The notes beneath the pieces were generated by a model. It was not told where the DNA came from. It was given only the letters and a program-made list of their open reading frames with translations, and made no database searches. Of a DNA stretch of 28,327 nt, positions 1-7,307 are shown one piece after another (position 1 is the stretch's first letter; every line of letters begins with the position of its first letter). Origin of the DNA: Phycisphaerales bacterium UBA2218 (GTDB lineage Bacteria; Planctomycetota; Phycisphaerae; Sedimentisphaerales; Anaerobacaceae); contig DCUI01000323.1 of assembly GCA_002327785.1 (NCBI GenBank), positions 1 through 28,327 on the forward strand, in the 5' to 3' direction. The position numbers and the translations under genes are program-made.

Positions 1-738
1 GGCGGGATTCGGGTTCTCAGCCTTCGCGAAATTGGGGGTGCCGCCGACGTAAAGCGCACTGACGTGCTCGTCCGCGAGGACTCGGCTGTAGAGACGGACC
101 TCATCGATCGACCCGGTGTAGTAGCGGGAATCGAGGGTATTGGCCCCGATCATAAACTGATTGTTTGCATTTAGTGCGCTGGTGTTGGAGTGTGAAATGC
201 TTTTGTCGAACTCGCCGTTGACGTAGACGTTGAGCGTCTTGGCGGTCGTATTGCGGATCGCCGCGATGTGCACCCATTCCTCCGTGACGATATCGTTGTC
301 AGAGGTCACGGACGTGTCCGGATTGCCGGCAAAAAAGGAGAGCTTCGTGCCCAGGGCCGCGACGACAAAATCGTTGGCCGTGCCGGCGACGTCGGACCAG
401 AACAGGCCGCTGCCTTCGTAGGCATGGGTGCCCGCCAGGCCCGGTGTGCTGGTTTTGACCCAGGCAATGATGCCGAAACTGTCTTGAATCACGCGGTTCA
501 ACTGGACATAGGAGTCGGTCCCGTTGAAGGCGAAGCACTTCCCGAGATAGCCCGCGTCATCGAGTGTGACGCCGCCGTTGATCGTCCCATTGTTTTTGTT
601 GCCCGAGAGGTCGGTGACCACGGCGTCCAGCGTGTCAAACGAATAGTAGACGACGGGCTGCGCCGCCGTCGCATGAGTGGCAAGGCCGCCGACGCACAGC
701 ATCGTACAGATGCAGATCGGTACAGGTCTCATGTGCAT
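1..738 (-). CDS. Secreted LamG-domain (concanavalin A-like) protein, C-terminally cut by the window edge
   Basis: An open frame of 246 codons runs from ATG 738 to the left edge without a stop, so the C-terminus is missing. The start is supported by GGAGG at 746-750, 7 nt upstream; a second ATG two codons later is too far from it. Residues 1 to about 26 form a signal peptide ending ATAA-QP. The mature protein begins VVYYSFD and continues with SGNKNNG, YVQLN, IIAWVKT, EEWVHIAAIR, LNVYVNG and GSIDEVRLYSRVL. These are the successive strands of a LamG/pentraxin-like jelly roll (about residues 28-235). Such domains bind carbohydrate or protein on secreted planctomycete and verrucomicrobial proteins. 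The remaining domains, and any anchor such as PEP-CTERM, lie outside the window. Ligand unknown. Confidence 0.85.
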   Translation of the reverse strand, partial: MHMRPVPICICTMLCVGGLATHATAAQPVVYYSFDTLDAVVTDLSGNKNNGTINGGVTLDDAGYLGKCFAFNGTDSYVQLNRVIQDSFGIIAWVKTSTPGLAGTHAYEGSGLFWSDVAGTANDFVVAALGTKLSFFAGNPDTSVTSDNDIVTEEWVHIAAIRNTTAKTLNVYVNGEFDKSISHSNTSALNANNQFMIGANTLDSRYYTGSIDEVRLYSRVLADEHVSALYVGGTPNFAKAENPNPA

Positions 739-819
739 TGCTTTACCTCCTCAAAGACAGAGATTCGATAGGAATAGCGCTCGGTTCACATCATTTCGCG
801 ACCTGGCTCATTTGAATAA

Positions 820-960
820 CGGCAACCCTCCTTTCCCTCAGGCCGGCTTTCACCGGCCTGCCGCCGCCCCCGGCAGAAGACCCGAGAGGGGCTTGTCCGA
901 TTGGTCCGTGATCGTTCACTTGTCCAATTCCGCCTCCCGGGAGACGGCCCATCTATTATA
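820..960 (-). promoter_or_regulatory. Promoter and structured 5' leader of the LamG gene
   Basis: On the minus strand a perfect TATAAT (960-955) lies about 215 nt upstream of the LamG start; the -35 (TTTCCG, 17 nt upstream) is poor. The presumed transcript then contains a GC stem, CCGTCTCCC/GGGAGGCGG (947-930), and a strong hairpin, CAGGCCGG-tgaaag-CCGGCCTG (860-839). The hairpin may be enclosed by CGGCA (863-859) pairing with TGCCG (824-820). The AAAGGAGGGTTGCCG stretch beside it is purine-rich. A long, stably folded leader without an ORF suggests RNA-level control, but I cannot assign it to a known riboswitch class. Confidence 0.4.
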
Positions 961-2005
961 CCAGAACCTGCCGATGGCGGAAAAGGGATAAATCGCATCG
1001 TTTGTAGTGATGCCGTAAGGCGTTATCTTCGTCAGGGTTGGGGCAATCCTTCTTGTTTTTGAACAGCAACTGCGCGATGAGGTACGGGTCGTTCTTCCAA
1101 ACGGGCCATGTGTGCCCGCCGGCATCCACGTGCCAGATGTGCGGGACTTCCATCCGGGCCAGGGCCTCGTGGAAGGGCTTGCTCACGCTCATCAGGCCGT
1201 CCACGTCGCCGCAGGAGACCCACAGCAGGCGGAGCTTGCCTTTCGTCGCCGACGGATTGGGAATGAGCAAGCGGGCAGGTTCGGTGTTGGGGGCCGAGGA
1301 GAACCCGCCGACTCAGGCGAACGCGTCGAGGTTCCGCAGGCCGAAGGACAGGGACTGGCCGCCGCCCATCGACAATCCGGCCAACGCGCGGTGCTCGCGG
1401 TCGGCCTGCACGGCGTAGTGCGATTCGATAGAGGGGATCACGTCCCTGAGCAGGTCCTTCTCAAAAGCCGCATAGGTCTCCATGGGGTTGCCGTCGAACG
1501 GGTTGGCGGGGGCCGGCTCGGCCGACGCCCGGCCGTAGGGCATCACGACGATCATCGGGACCGCCTTGGAATCGTATTCGACAAGCTCCAGCCTGCCTCG
1601 TTCGATCCCGTCGCGGGGAACGTCGAATCCGGAGGGAGCGGGTGGGAACGCGGGTTTATCGTTCGGTCCGAGCGGAACGAGTAGGCCAAAGTTCGGTCCG
1701 CCGCCTTTGCGCTGCGGCTGAGCGGCCCTTCCTTCGCCCGGCGATACAGCCGCTGTCGTCTCGCGTTTGGCGACGAATTCCTCCGTCGCGAACTTACCCA
1801 CGCGGCGGGTGAACCGTATCTCATCGCCGGCGACCGTGCCCTTGTACGCGATGCGGATCTCCGTGTCCTGGAAGTCGAGCGTCTCGGCGAAGGCGATCGT
1901 GTCGCCTTCGAGGTTGACCTCGGCGGCTTGGAGGCTACCGACCGCGAACAGTCCAAGAACGGCCATCAACAGGCATAAGGTCTTGATGTCCATTTTCGTC
2001 ATCAT
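956..2005 (-). pseudogene. Decayed esterase (feruloyl/acetyl-xylan esterase type), in-frame TGA and internal deletion
   Basis: Reading from ATG 2005 (GGGTGG 5 nt upstream) gives a signal peptide (MAVLGLFAVGSLQAAE) and a beta-rich N-terminal domain (GDTIAF...DEIRFTRRVG). An alpha/beta-hydrolase follows with nucleophile motif GLSMGG, the serine about residue 212. The frame stops at TGA 1315-1313 in NLDAFA-stop-VGGFSS, then continues in the same frame through NPSATKGKLRLLWVSCG and the catalytic-His motif GGHTWPVW to the stop at 956. Relatives have an aromatic residue at the stop; the intact neighbour has FAYFGVFSS. A second lesion is visible near 1561-1568: VEYDSK jumps to AVPMIVVMP. The neighbour has about 55 more residues there, including the YLLHG strand with the oxyanion region. 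Both lesions argue that the gene is dead rather than recoded. Sequencing error could explain the stop but not the deletion. Confidence 0.82.
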
Positions 2006-2053
2006 GGCTGCCACCCGGCATTGAATTGCTGCCTTGTGGCAACGTCCAGATCA

Positions 2054-3238
2054 TCAGTTGAACAGTTGCGGCGCGAACTCGTTCAGATAGTTGCGCCAGT
2101 TGATCCACGTGTGCGCGCCGGGCGTCTCGTTGAACACCACGTCGAACCCGTGCTTCTTGAGCATGTCCACCGTCGCGCGGGAGGTCTGGATGAGAAAATC
2201 TTCCGTCCCGGTGGCGAACCACACAAGTTTGAGGCCCTTCTTGAGATCGGCGTTGTCCAGATTCGCCTTGTTCTGCTCTTCCCAGCTTGGACCTTGGGGA
2301 GCCCCGCCGGGACCACCGCCAGTGATACCGAAGATCCCGGAGCTGAAGACGCCGAAATACGCAAACTTGTCCAACTGGGGGATCGCGATGCTCAGCGTGT
2401 GCGCGCCGCCCATGGACAGGCCCGCAATCGCCCGGTGCGGCCGGTCGGCGTACACTCGATAGTTCTTCTCTACATAGGGCATGATGTCGTTGTTGAAATC
2501 CTGCACGAACTCGTCCATGGGTAGTCTGCCCCCGCCGAACGAGAACGGTCCGGTGTGCCCGGCCGGCATGACCATCACCATCGGCTTGGCCTTTTGGGCG
2601 GCGATCAGGTTGTCGAGGATGAACCCGGCCCGGCCGACGGACGACCACGAATCGTCGCAGTCGAACGCCCCGTGCAGCAGGTAGAAGACCGGGTATTTGC
2701 CTTCGCCCAATTCATACCGCGGCGGGGTGTACACGTGCATCCGGCGGAATCGCTGGAGCGACTTCGAGTAATATGTGACCTCGGCCACGGCCCCGTGCGG
2801 CACGTCCTTCGTGTCCATGAAATCCGAGCCTGGAACGTACACGAGGCTCCACGTGTTGGCGTTGGCCTCGCTGGTCGAGGGATTGCGCGGATCGATCACC
2901 GAGACGCCGTCCACGTTGAAGTTGTACCGGTAAGCGCCGGCTTCGATCGGGCCGAGCGTCACTTCCCAGACGCCCTCGGCGCTCTTGGTCATCTCGGCGC
3001 CCCGGCCGATGCCGGGGATGTCGCTGCCGCTCAGGGTTGCCGCCTCAGCCTTCGGCGCCAGGATTCGGAATGTCACTCGCCGATCGGCGGCGACCTCGGG
3101 TGAGACGACCCGCGGACCCATCGGGCCTCGGAATCGAGGGGTTTCGGCCGCCGGTCGTTCCGCTGCGATGGATGTCGGGACCAATGCCGTCAACATCGTG
3201 ACGGCCACGATTGGAATGACTGCTTTTCGTGTACCCAT
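2054..3238 (-). CDS. Secreted serine esterase with N-terminal CBM48/E-set-like domain (feruloyl/acetyl-xylan esterase type)
   Basis: 394 residues from ATG 3238; AGGAG lies 7 nt upstream, so a longer frame opening at 3274 is not used. Residues 1-26 are a signal peptide (VTMLTALVPTSIAAE). Residues about 40-125 form an Ig-like CBM48/glycogen-debranching-type domain (VTFRILAPKAEAATLSG, WEVTLGPIEAGAYRYNFNVDG). Residues about 150-394 form an esterase-D/XynZ-type alpha/beta-hydrolase: YLLHG oxyanion strand at 186-190, nucleophile GLSMGG with S275, probable Asp347 in GTEDF, His376 in GAHTW. The family removes feruloyl or acetyl groups from arabinoxylan. The gene lies in a row of paralogues behind a MarR regulator and near a GH51 arabinofuranosidase, which supports a hemicellulose role. 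The exact ester substrate cannot be read from sequence. Confidence 0.9.
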   Translation of the reverse strand: MGTRKAVIPIVAVTMLTALVPTSIAAERPAAETPRFRGPMGPRVVSPEVAADRRVTFRILAPKAEAATLSGSDIPGIGRGAEMTKSAEGVWEVTLGPIEAGAYRYNFNVDGVSVIDPRNPSTSEANANTWSLVYVPGSDFMDTKDVPHGAVAEVTYYSKSLQRFRRMHVYTPPRYELGEGKYPVFYLLHGAFDCDDSWSSVGRAGFILDNLIAAQKAKPMVMVMPAGHTGPFSFGGGRLPMDEFVQDFNNDIMPYVEKNYRVYADRPHRAIAGLSMGGAHTLSIAIPQLDKFAYFGVFSSGIFGITGGGPGGAPQGPSWEEQNKANLDNADLKKGLKLVWFATGTEDFLIQTSRATVDMLKKHGFDVVFNETPGAHTWINWRNYLNEFAPQLFN

Positions 3239-3330
3239 CGTTTTTCTCCTTGTGTCGGCCGACCGCCCTGCCACGTCTGCTGCCGGTTGTGCCGACGGGT
3301 TTCAAATCGTGTCGATCTTCGCTCAAGCAA

Positions 3331-3456
3331 CTACTTCGCACCGGAATCGGTGAGGAGAGCCTGGGCGATCTGCTGGAGATACCGACGCCGGTCGATCCAG
3401 GTGTGACCGCCGCCGCGGGGGGGCAGATCGTTTTTGATTCCGTGTTTGGTCAGCAT
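3331..3456 (-). pseudogene. C-terminal remnant of a third esterase paralogue (41 codons)
   Basis: ATG 3456 to TAG 3331 encodes 41 residues beginning MLTKHGIKNDLPP and containing GGGHTWIDRRRYLQQIAQ. This matches the C-terminus of the intact neighbour (MLKKHGFD...GAHTWINWRNYLNEF), including the catalytic-His motif. The nucleophile, oxyanion strand and signal peptide are all absent. A full ribosome-binding site (AAAGGAGG, 8 nt upstream) precedes the ATG, which corresponds to an internal Met of the family. A deletion therefore seems to have joined the original 5' leader to the gene's tail. It may still be translated, since the stop of the MarR gene lies only 21 nt upstream, but it cannot be a functional esterase. 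Confidence 0.75.
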
Positions 3457-3477
3457 GGGAATCCTCCTTTCCATCTC

Positions 3478-3906
3478 TCAGTCTTCACACTTCACGCTTT
3501 CGGCAACGCGGGTCAGGAGCTGCACCAGCATCTCTGCTTCTCGAGCCCCAAAGGCGGCCAGTATCCGCTCGCGCAACGGCTCGCTTTGGGCCCAGAGTCT
3601 TTCGTATGTCTGCCTTCCCTTACGCGTCAGAGCGACGCTGCGGGCGCGGCCGTCGGTGGGATGTCGCCCACGCGTGACGAGGCCGCGCTCTTCCAGGAGC
3701 ACGAGCATGGCCCGGATTGTGTTCGCGTCGGAGGAGGCCCGGCGAACCAACTCCTGCTGGGTGGTCCCATCCCGTTCCGCCAGCAGGGATAGAAGAACGA
3801 ATTGATCGGCCGTCGCCGTTCGTTTGGCGAAGCTGGCCTCTGTGCTGCGGTGCATCGCCCAGTACGCCGCTCGCAGAGCCATCGCAATGTCATGCCCGGA
3901 TGCCAT
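3478..3906 (-). CDS. MarR-family winged-helix transcriptional regulator
   Basis: 142 residues from ATG 3906, with GAGG 6 nt upstream; a GTG at 3918 in the same frame is less well placed. The fold reads as dimerisation helices (about 5-27 and 105-142) around a winged helix-turn-helix. The HTH is TTQQELVRRASSDANTIRAM (48-67) with ERGLV after it. The wing is RGRHPTDGRARSVALT, with the family's D-G-R at 85-87. MarR proteins are dimeric, usually ligand-relieved repressors, many responding to phenolic acids. The gene heads a minus-strand row of three esterase genes with short gaps, and a palindrome lies 20 bp upstream. It probably represses itself and the esterases; a hydroxycinnamate inducer is inference only. 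Confidence 0.88.
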   Translation of the reverse strand: MASGHDIAMALRAAYWAMHRSTEASFAKRTATADQFVLLSLLAERDGTTQQELVRRASSDANTIRAMLVLLEERGLVTRGRHPTDGRARSVALTRKGRQTYERLWAQSEPLRERILAAFGAREAEMLVQLLTRVAESVKCED

Positions 3907-3925
3907 CGGGTACCTCACGCAGACT

Positions 3926-3939
3926 ATACGTATACGTAT
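3926..3939. promoter_or_regulatory. Perfect 14-bp palindrome, likely MarR operator
   Basis: ATACGTATACGTAT reads identically on both strands and ends 20 bp upstream of the MarR start codon. MarR dimers typically bind AT-rich palindromes of this size overlapping their own promoter. It also contains tandem TATACG units. It is the most symmetrical AT-rich site I noticed in the window and stands out from its GC-rich surroundings. Confidence 0.6.
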
Positions 3940-4005
3940 GACTGTCTCCGGCTACTCTACCGATCCTCCCAATCGCCGTCAACAAGAAAGTCTCTCTGAG
4001 AAGCG

Positions 4006-4039
4006 ATCGACAAGGTGTCGATACCGGTCCGGCGGGACC
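4006..4039 (-). terminator. Two tandem hairpins downstream of the GH51 gene (weak terminator candidate)
   Basis: ATCGACA-agg-TGTCGAT (4006-4022) and GGTCC-ggcg-GGACC (4026-4039) lie just past the GH51 stop, on the way to the MarR promoter. There is no T-tract, so intrinsic termination is uncertain. They could separate the two minus-strand transcription units. Confidence 0.35.
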
Positions 4040-4047
4040 CGACTTGG

Positions 4048-6393
4048 CTACTCCATTCTCAGGATCGTGAACGAATTCGCGCCGAAGGTGCAGGCGATTT
4101 TAGTGCTGTCGGCGTCCTTTGAAAGGGGGCAGACGGTCTGCCCGGGGGCAATTCGTCGCGTCTGGTCCGGCGTGTTGATTTCTTCCAATCCGCCGGTGAG
4201 CGTTGTGATTTGGGCCGTGGTTGCCTGGGGGGAGTAGCCAGCGAATTGGATGCGGGTCTCGACGGGGTGTGGAGCTGTGTTCACGACGCTCAGGACCATT
4301 GTGCGCCCGTCTTCGCTGCGTTTGGCCGTGACATCCAGCGTGTGGGACGGGCACTGGACCGTTGTCTCCAGACGCAGCGGTGCATAATGGGCGGACACCA
4401 TCTGTGTGACGTAGTACGGCGGCTGGGCCCAGATCTGCGATGGGTCGAGGAAGAGCAGGCCCTGGTCCCAGCCATTTTCATTCTGCCGATACGGCTGGAG
4501 GCAGTTGGCCGAGCAGACCACGGGCACATCGTTCCCCAGACGCTCCAGCTCGTTGATCGCATGGGCGTTGGACAGGGCCCGGCGCAGGGCGTGGTTGCCG
4601 GCGTTCAGCTCGAAGACCGCCACCTTGAATCGCGACTGCGGACAGATGCGACGCAGGGCCTCAATAAAACTCGGAATGCCGCCCAGGCCGTCGGGGTCGT
4701 TCGGTCGATCGGTCCCAATATGGACGTCGAACCAGACCTCGCGATTGTGCTGGGCGGCGAGGTCCAGGATCTTCTTGTGTGCCGCCAGGCTCTTGATGCG
4801 CGGGGCGCCTTTGAAGTTGTAGGGATCGCGGATCGGCCGGCCGTAGGCAAAATCGCCGACCACGAGCGTGACATTGGGGTCCTGTCGCCAGATGGACTCG
4901 GCCATGGGCTGGAATCGCCGCCAATACTCCTCATCGACGGATTCCTCGTTGCCAAGTTGGATGTATCGCAGGCGATAGGGCTCCGGATGGCCGTCCTCAG
5001 CGCGTCGCTGACCCCATTCGCTGGTGGCGGGGCCGTTGGCGTACTCGACGAAGTCGGCCATGTCCTGCGGCGTCTCGCCCATATTGAACGCCGGGATGCA
5101 TAGAAAACCCGCCGCCCGACAGAAGTCCATGAAGTCGATGATGCCCCAGCCGTTGCTCGAATGGGCGAACCAGAAACCGCGGTACGCAGGGCGCAGGTCT
5201 CGTGGCCCGATCATGTTCTTCCAGCAATAGGTGTCGATGTTGACCATGCAGCCGCCGAAACGCAGGACGCTGAGGCCCTGTTCGATCGATGCCTCGGCCA
5301 CGTCCTTGCGGACGGGAAGGTCCTTGAACCGCCCCCATGAGCCTGGCTGGAGAAAGGCGTAGCCCAGGACGATGGAGCCGTTTTGCGTGAGCTTGATGGC
5401 GAAGCGTGCATTCTTGTCCGTGGTGTCGGGGGTGAGCATGAAATCGAGACGTTTCCAGCCGCCGGGGCGGAGGGCCAGACCGGCCTCGGCGTAGACCTTC
5501 GCGCCGTCGGCGCTCTCCAACGCCACGGTGATGGGGGTCTCCTTCTCGCAGCGGGCCCAGAGAATGCCCTCATACAGCTTGCCCGCCTGGACGTACAATC
5601 CCCAGCGGTTCAGGCCCTGGTTCCCGATGCCGACCTCGCCCCGGCCTGTGACGAATGTCACGCGCTGGCTCTGCACGCCTTTGAACGGATCGTTCGTCTC
5701 CAGGTCGTATGTCCCCTGTGCCGAGCCTTGCTGAATGGGCCGCCACACGCCGCTGACGCGCGGCAGATCCTCTTCGGGCTTCAGCGATAGTAGCGTCTCT
5801 CGTCCAGCCTGGCGAATCGACAGGTTGCGGAACGATGCGTCTGCATCCCAGGTCCGCAACCCGACGCTGCCGGGCTCAAACGGGTGCTCGCGGTCCTGGT
5901 ACTGGACGATACGTTTTTCGTCCACGCGGACTTCGAGCGCCGGCCCACTACAAGAGACCGCCAGTCGTATCCCCCGGTCGAGCGGGACGCTGCACGGCGT
6001 GTCGCTGATGAACTCCCAGTTGTGACGGTGACGCCCGAGCCGGAGGATCTGTCGGGCCGGGTTCAAGGCGATTTCATAGCCGATGAACGCATCCGCCCCC
6101 GCAGCGGCCTCCCGAACCTTGACGATCAATCCCGCGAAGCCATCCTGCTTCTTGGGCAGGCGGATCTCCAGGTCGATCCGTCCGTCGCCGAGCAGCAGGT
6201 CCTTGGCCACGATCTTGGCCCCCTCATTGGCCGACACGGCGAGGACATCATCCGCGGCCGTCCACTCGCCCCCATACACGTCGAACTGCCGAAGGGCCGG
6301 CGGGGACACCGGCTCCTGGAAGCTCTCCCCGTAGAGCATCTGGCTATAGATGCCGCCATAGACCTCGTGGTTGACATCTGTTATCCCTGCCAT
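4048..6393 (-). CDS. GH51-like alpha-L-arabinofuranosidase, probably 5'-truncated
   Basis: 781 residues from ATG 6393 to TAG 4048. Homology starts at once with NHEVYGGIYSQMLYGESFQEP, a GH51-subgroup N-terminal signature. Domains in order (numbered from this Met): concanavalin-like inserted jelly roll about 35-195, CBM4/9-like sandwich about 225-350, TIM barrel about 355-680, and C-terminal beta domain to the end. The acid/base is E483 in LGNEE and the nucleophile is E595 in AVFELN. GH51 enzymes release arabinose from arabinoxylan or arabinan, matching the neighbouring esterases. No signal peptide and no convincing ribosome-binding site precede the ATG. The 20 open codons further upstream look unrelated and overlap, on the other strand, a truncated exonuclease gene. 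The true start and leader are therefore probably lost. An intracellular enzyme with this start is the alternative. Confidence 0.85.
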   Translation of the reverse strand: MAGITDVNHEVYGGIYSQMLYGESFQEPVSPPALRQFDVYGGEWTAADDVLAVSANEGAKIVAKDLLLGDGRIDLEIRLPKKQDGFAGLIVKVREAAAGADAFIGYEIALNPARQILRLGRHRHNWEFISDTPCSVPLDRGIRLAVSCSGPALEVRVDEKRIVQYQDREHPFEPGSVGLRTWDADASFRNLSIRQAGRETLLSLKPEEDLPRVSGVWRPIQQGSAQGTYDLETNDPFKGVQSQRVTFVTGRGEVGIGNQGLNRWGLYVQAGKLYEGILWARCEKETPITVALESADGAKVYAEAGLALRPGGWKRLDFMLTPDTTDKNARFAIKLTQNGSIVLGYAFLQPGSWGRFKDLPVRKDVAEASIEQGLSVLRFGGCMVNIDTYCWKNMIGPRDLRPAYRGFWFAHSSNGWGIIDFMDFCRAAGFLCIPAFNMGETPQDMADFVEYANGPATSEWGQRRAEDGHPEPYRLRYIQLGNEESVDEEYWRRFQPMAESIWRQDPNVTLVVGDFAYGRPIRDPYNFKGAPRIKSLAAHKKILDLAAQHNREVWFDVHIGTDRPNDPDGLGGIPSFIEALRRICPQSRFKVAVFELNAGNHALRRALSNAHAINELERLGNDVPVVCSANCLQPYRQNENGWDQGLLFLDPSQIWAQPPYYVTQMVSAHYAPLRLETTVQCPSHTLDVTAKRSEDGRTMVLSVVNTAPHPVETRIQFAGYSPQATTAQITTLTGGLEEINTPDQTRRIAPGQTVCPLSKDADSTKIACTFGANSFTILRME

Positions 6394-6404
6394 GCGATAG
6401 GGAG

Positions 6405-6998
6405 GATCCCACGCAGACAGACGAGCGCCACGTTGTCGGCACGTTCCTGACAAAGGCCGGGCAGTACAAACCGCAGCTTGTCGGTTTCAACTCCGCCTCG
6501 GCGGATCTCAAGGCCATGATCCAGCGAGGAGTGGTCCTGGGCCTATCCATGCCGGACTTCTGCAAGCGCCCCAACAAGCCGTGGGAAGGCGACGACTACT
6601 TCGACAGTCGCAATTCCGAAGCCAGTGTGGATCTCAAAGACGTCATCGGCGGCTGGGGTAAGACCACGCCCTCCCTCAATGAGATTGCCACGCTGTCCGG
6701 CATCCCCGGCAAGATGGACGTCGATGGCGAGCAGGTCGCCTCGCTCTGGCTGGACGGACATCTCGACAAGATCATTGCCTACAACGAGTGTGACGCCGTG
6801 ACGACCTATCTCCTGTGGCTGAGAATCGCCTATTTCGGCGGCCATTTCACGGGCCCACAGTATGAGCAGGAACAGAAACTCGTCAGGGACATGATCGAGG
6901 GGGAGATAGCCCAGAGTGGGAGGGACCACATGAAGGGCTTCCTCGCGGAGTGGGACCGGTTGACCGGAGTCCTCGGACAGACAAGTCGGACATCATAG
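6405..6998 (+). pseudogene. 5'-truncated PolB-exonuclease-like 3'-5' exonuclease (DnaQ-fold)
   Basis: The frame is open from 6375 (TGA at 6372) to TAG 6998. Family-like sequence begins about 6405 (DPTQTDERHVVGTFLTKAG) and includes LVGFNSASADL, FCKRPNKPWEG, VDLKDVIGGWGK, TPSLNEIATLSGIPGK, YNECDAVTTYLLWLR and QEQKLVRDMIE. These match the C-terminal two thirds of the predicted PolB-like 3'-5' exonuclease family (RNase H fold). The N-terminal strand with the first catalytic D-x-E motif is missing and no start codon occurs before ATG 6516, so no active enzyme can be made. The break coincides with the truncated 5' end of the GH51 gene on the other strand. Confidence 0.8.
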
Positions 6999-7307
6999 CA
7001 TATGAGCATGGACTCGCAGTACCGATCTCCGCGAACCCGCGCGGCCCCGGTAGACGCACCAAGCGATTGCGACCGCAGGAGCAGACTCCAGGGGCCATTC
7101 TACCTCCTGACCTGCCCGAAGCGAAGGTTCAACGACCGTATCCGTCCGACGAAGTACGCCCAAGACGCTGACAGGATTGCCACAGGTCACTTCTGCGGAG
7201 TCAACTCTCACCAAGGCCGTGAATAGTATTTCCCTTCGAGAATCCCATGTCCTGCAAATTCAGCAGCCGCAAGGCGCTCCGACTGTCGCCCAGGAACCAC
7301 GCTGTCG
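6999..7307. other. Intergenic region without recognised features
   Basis: Downstream of both the exonuclease remnant and the ankyrin/beta-helix gene (convergent ends). I see no coding frame with a ribosome-binding site, no tRNA and no terminator with a T-tract. Short open frames here resemble no family I know. Confidence 0.5.

Noticed and set aside
820..960. Firm call of a c-di-GMP-I riboswitch upstream of the LamG gene
   Set aside because: Only fragments of the 3' consensus are present; the 5' GGCAAA-type strand and the expected two-stem core could not be found.
1313..1315. Stop-codon reassignment or selenocysteine at the in-frame TGA
   Set aside because: MarR, DUF1080 and the intact esterase end in TGA, and the same gene carries a separate deletion, so ordinary pseudogene decay explains it better.
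4210..5103. 297-codon open frame on the plus strand
   Set aside because: Antisense to the GH51 catalytic domain, no signal for translation, no family motifs.
6404..6409. GGATCC (BamHI site) at the gene junction as a cloning scar
   Set aside because: A six-base site occurs by chance every few kilobases; it is not evidence of a ligation event on its own.
7002..7226. 74-codon plus-strand frame after the exonuclease remnant
   Set aside because: No ribosome-binding site, biased low-complexity composition and no recognisable motif.
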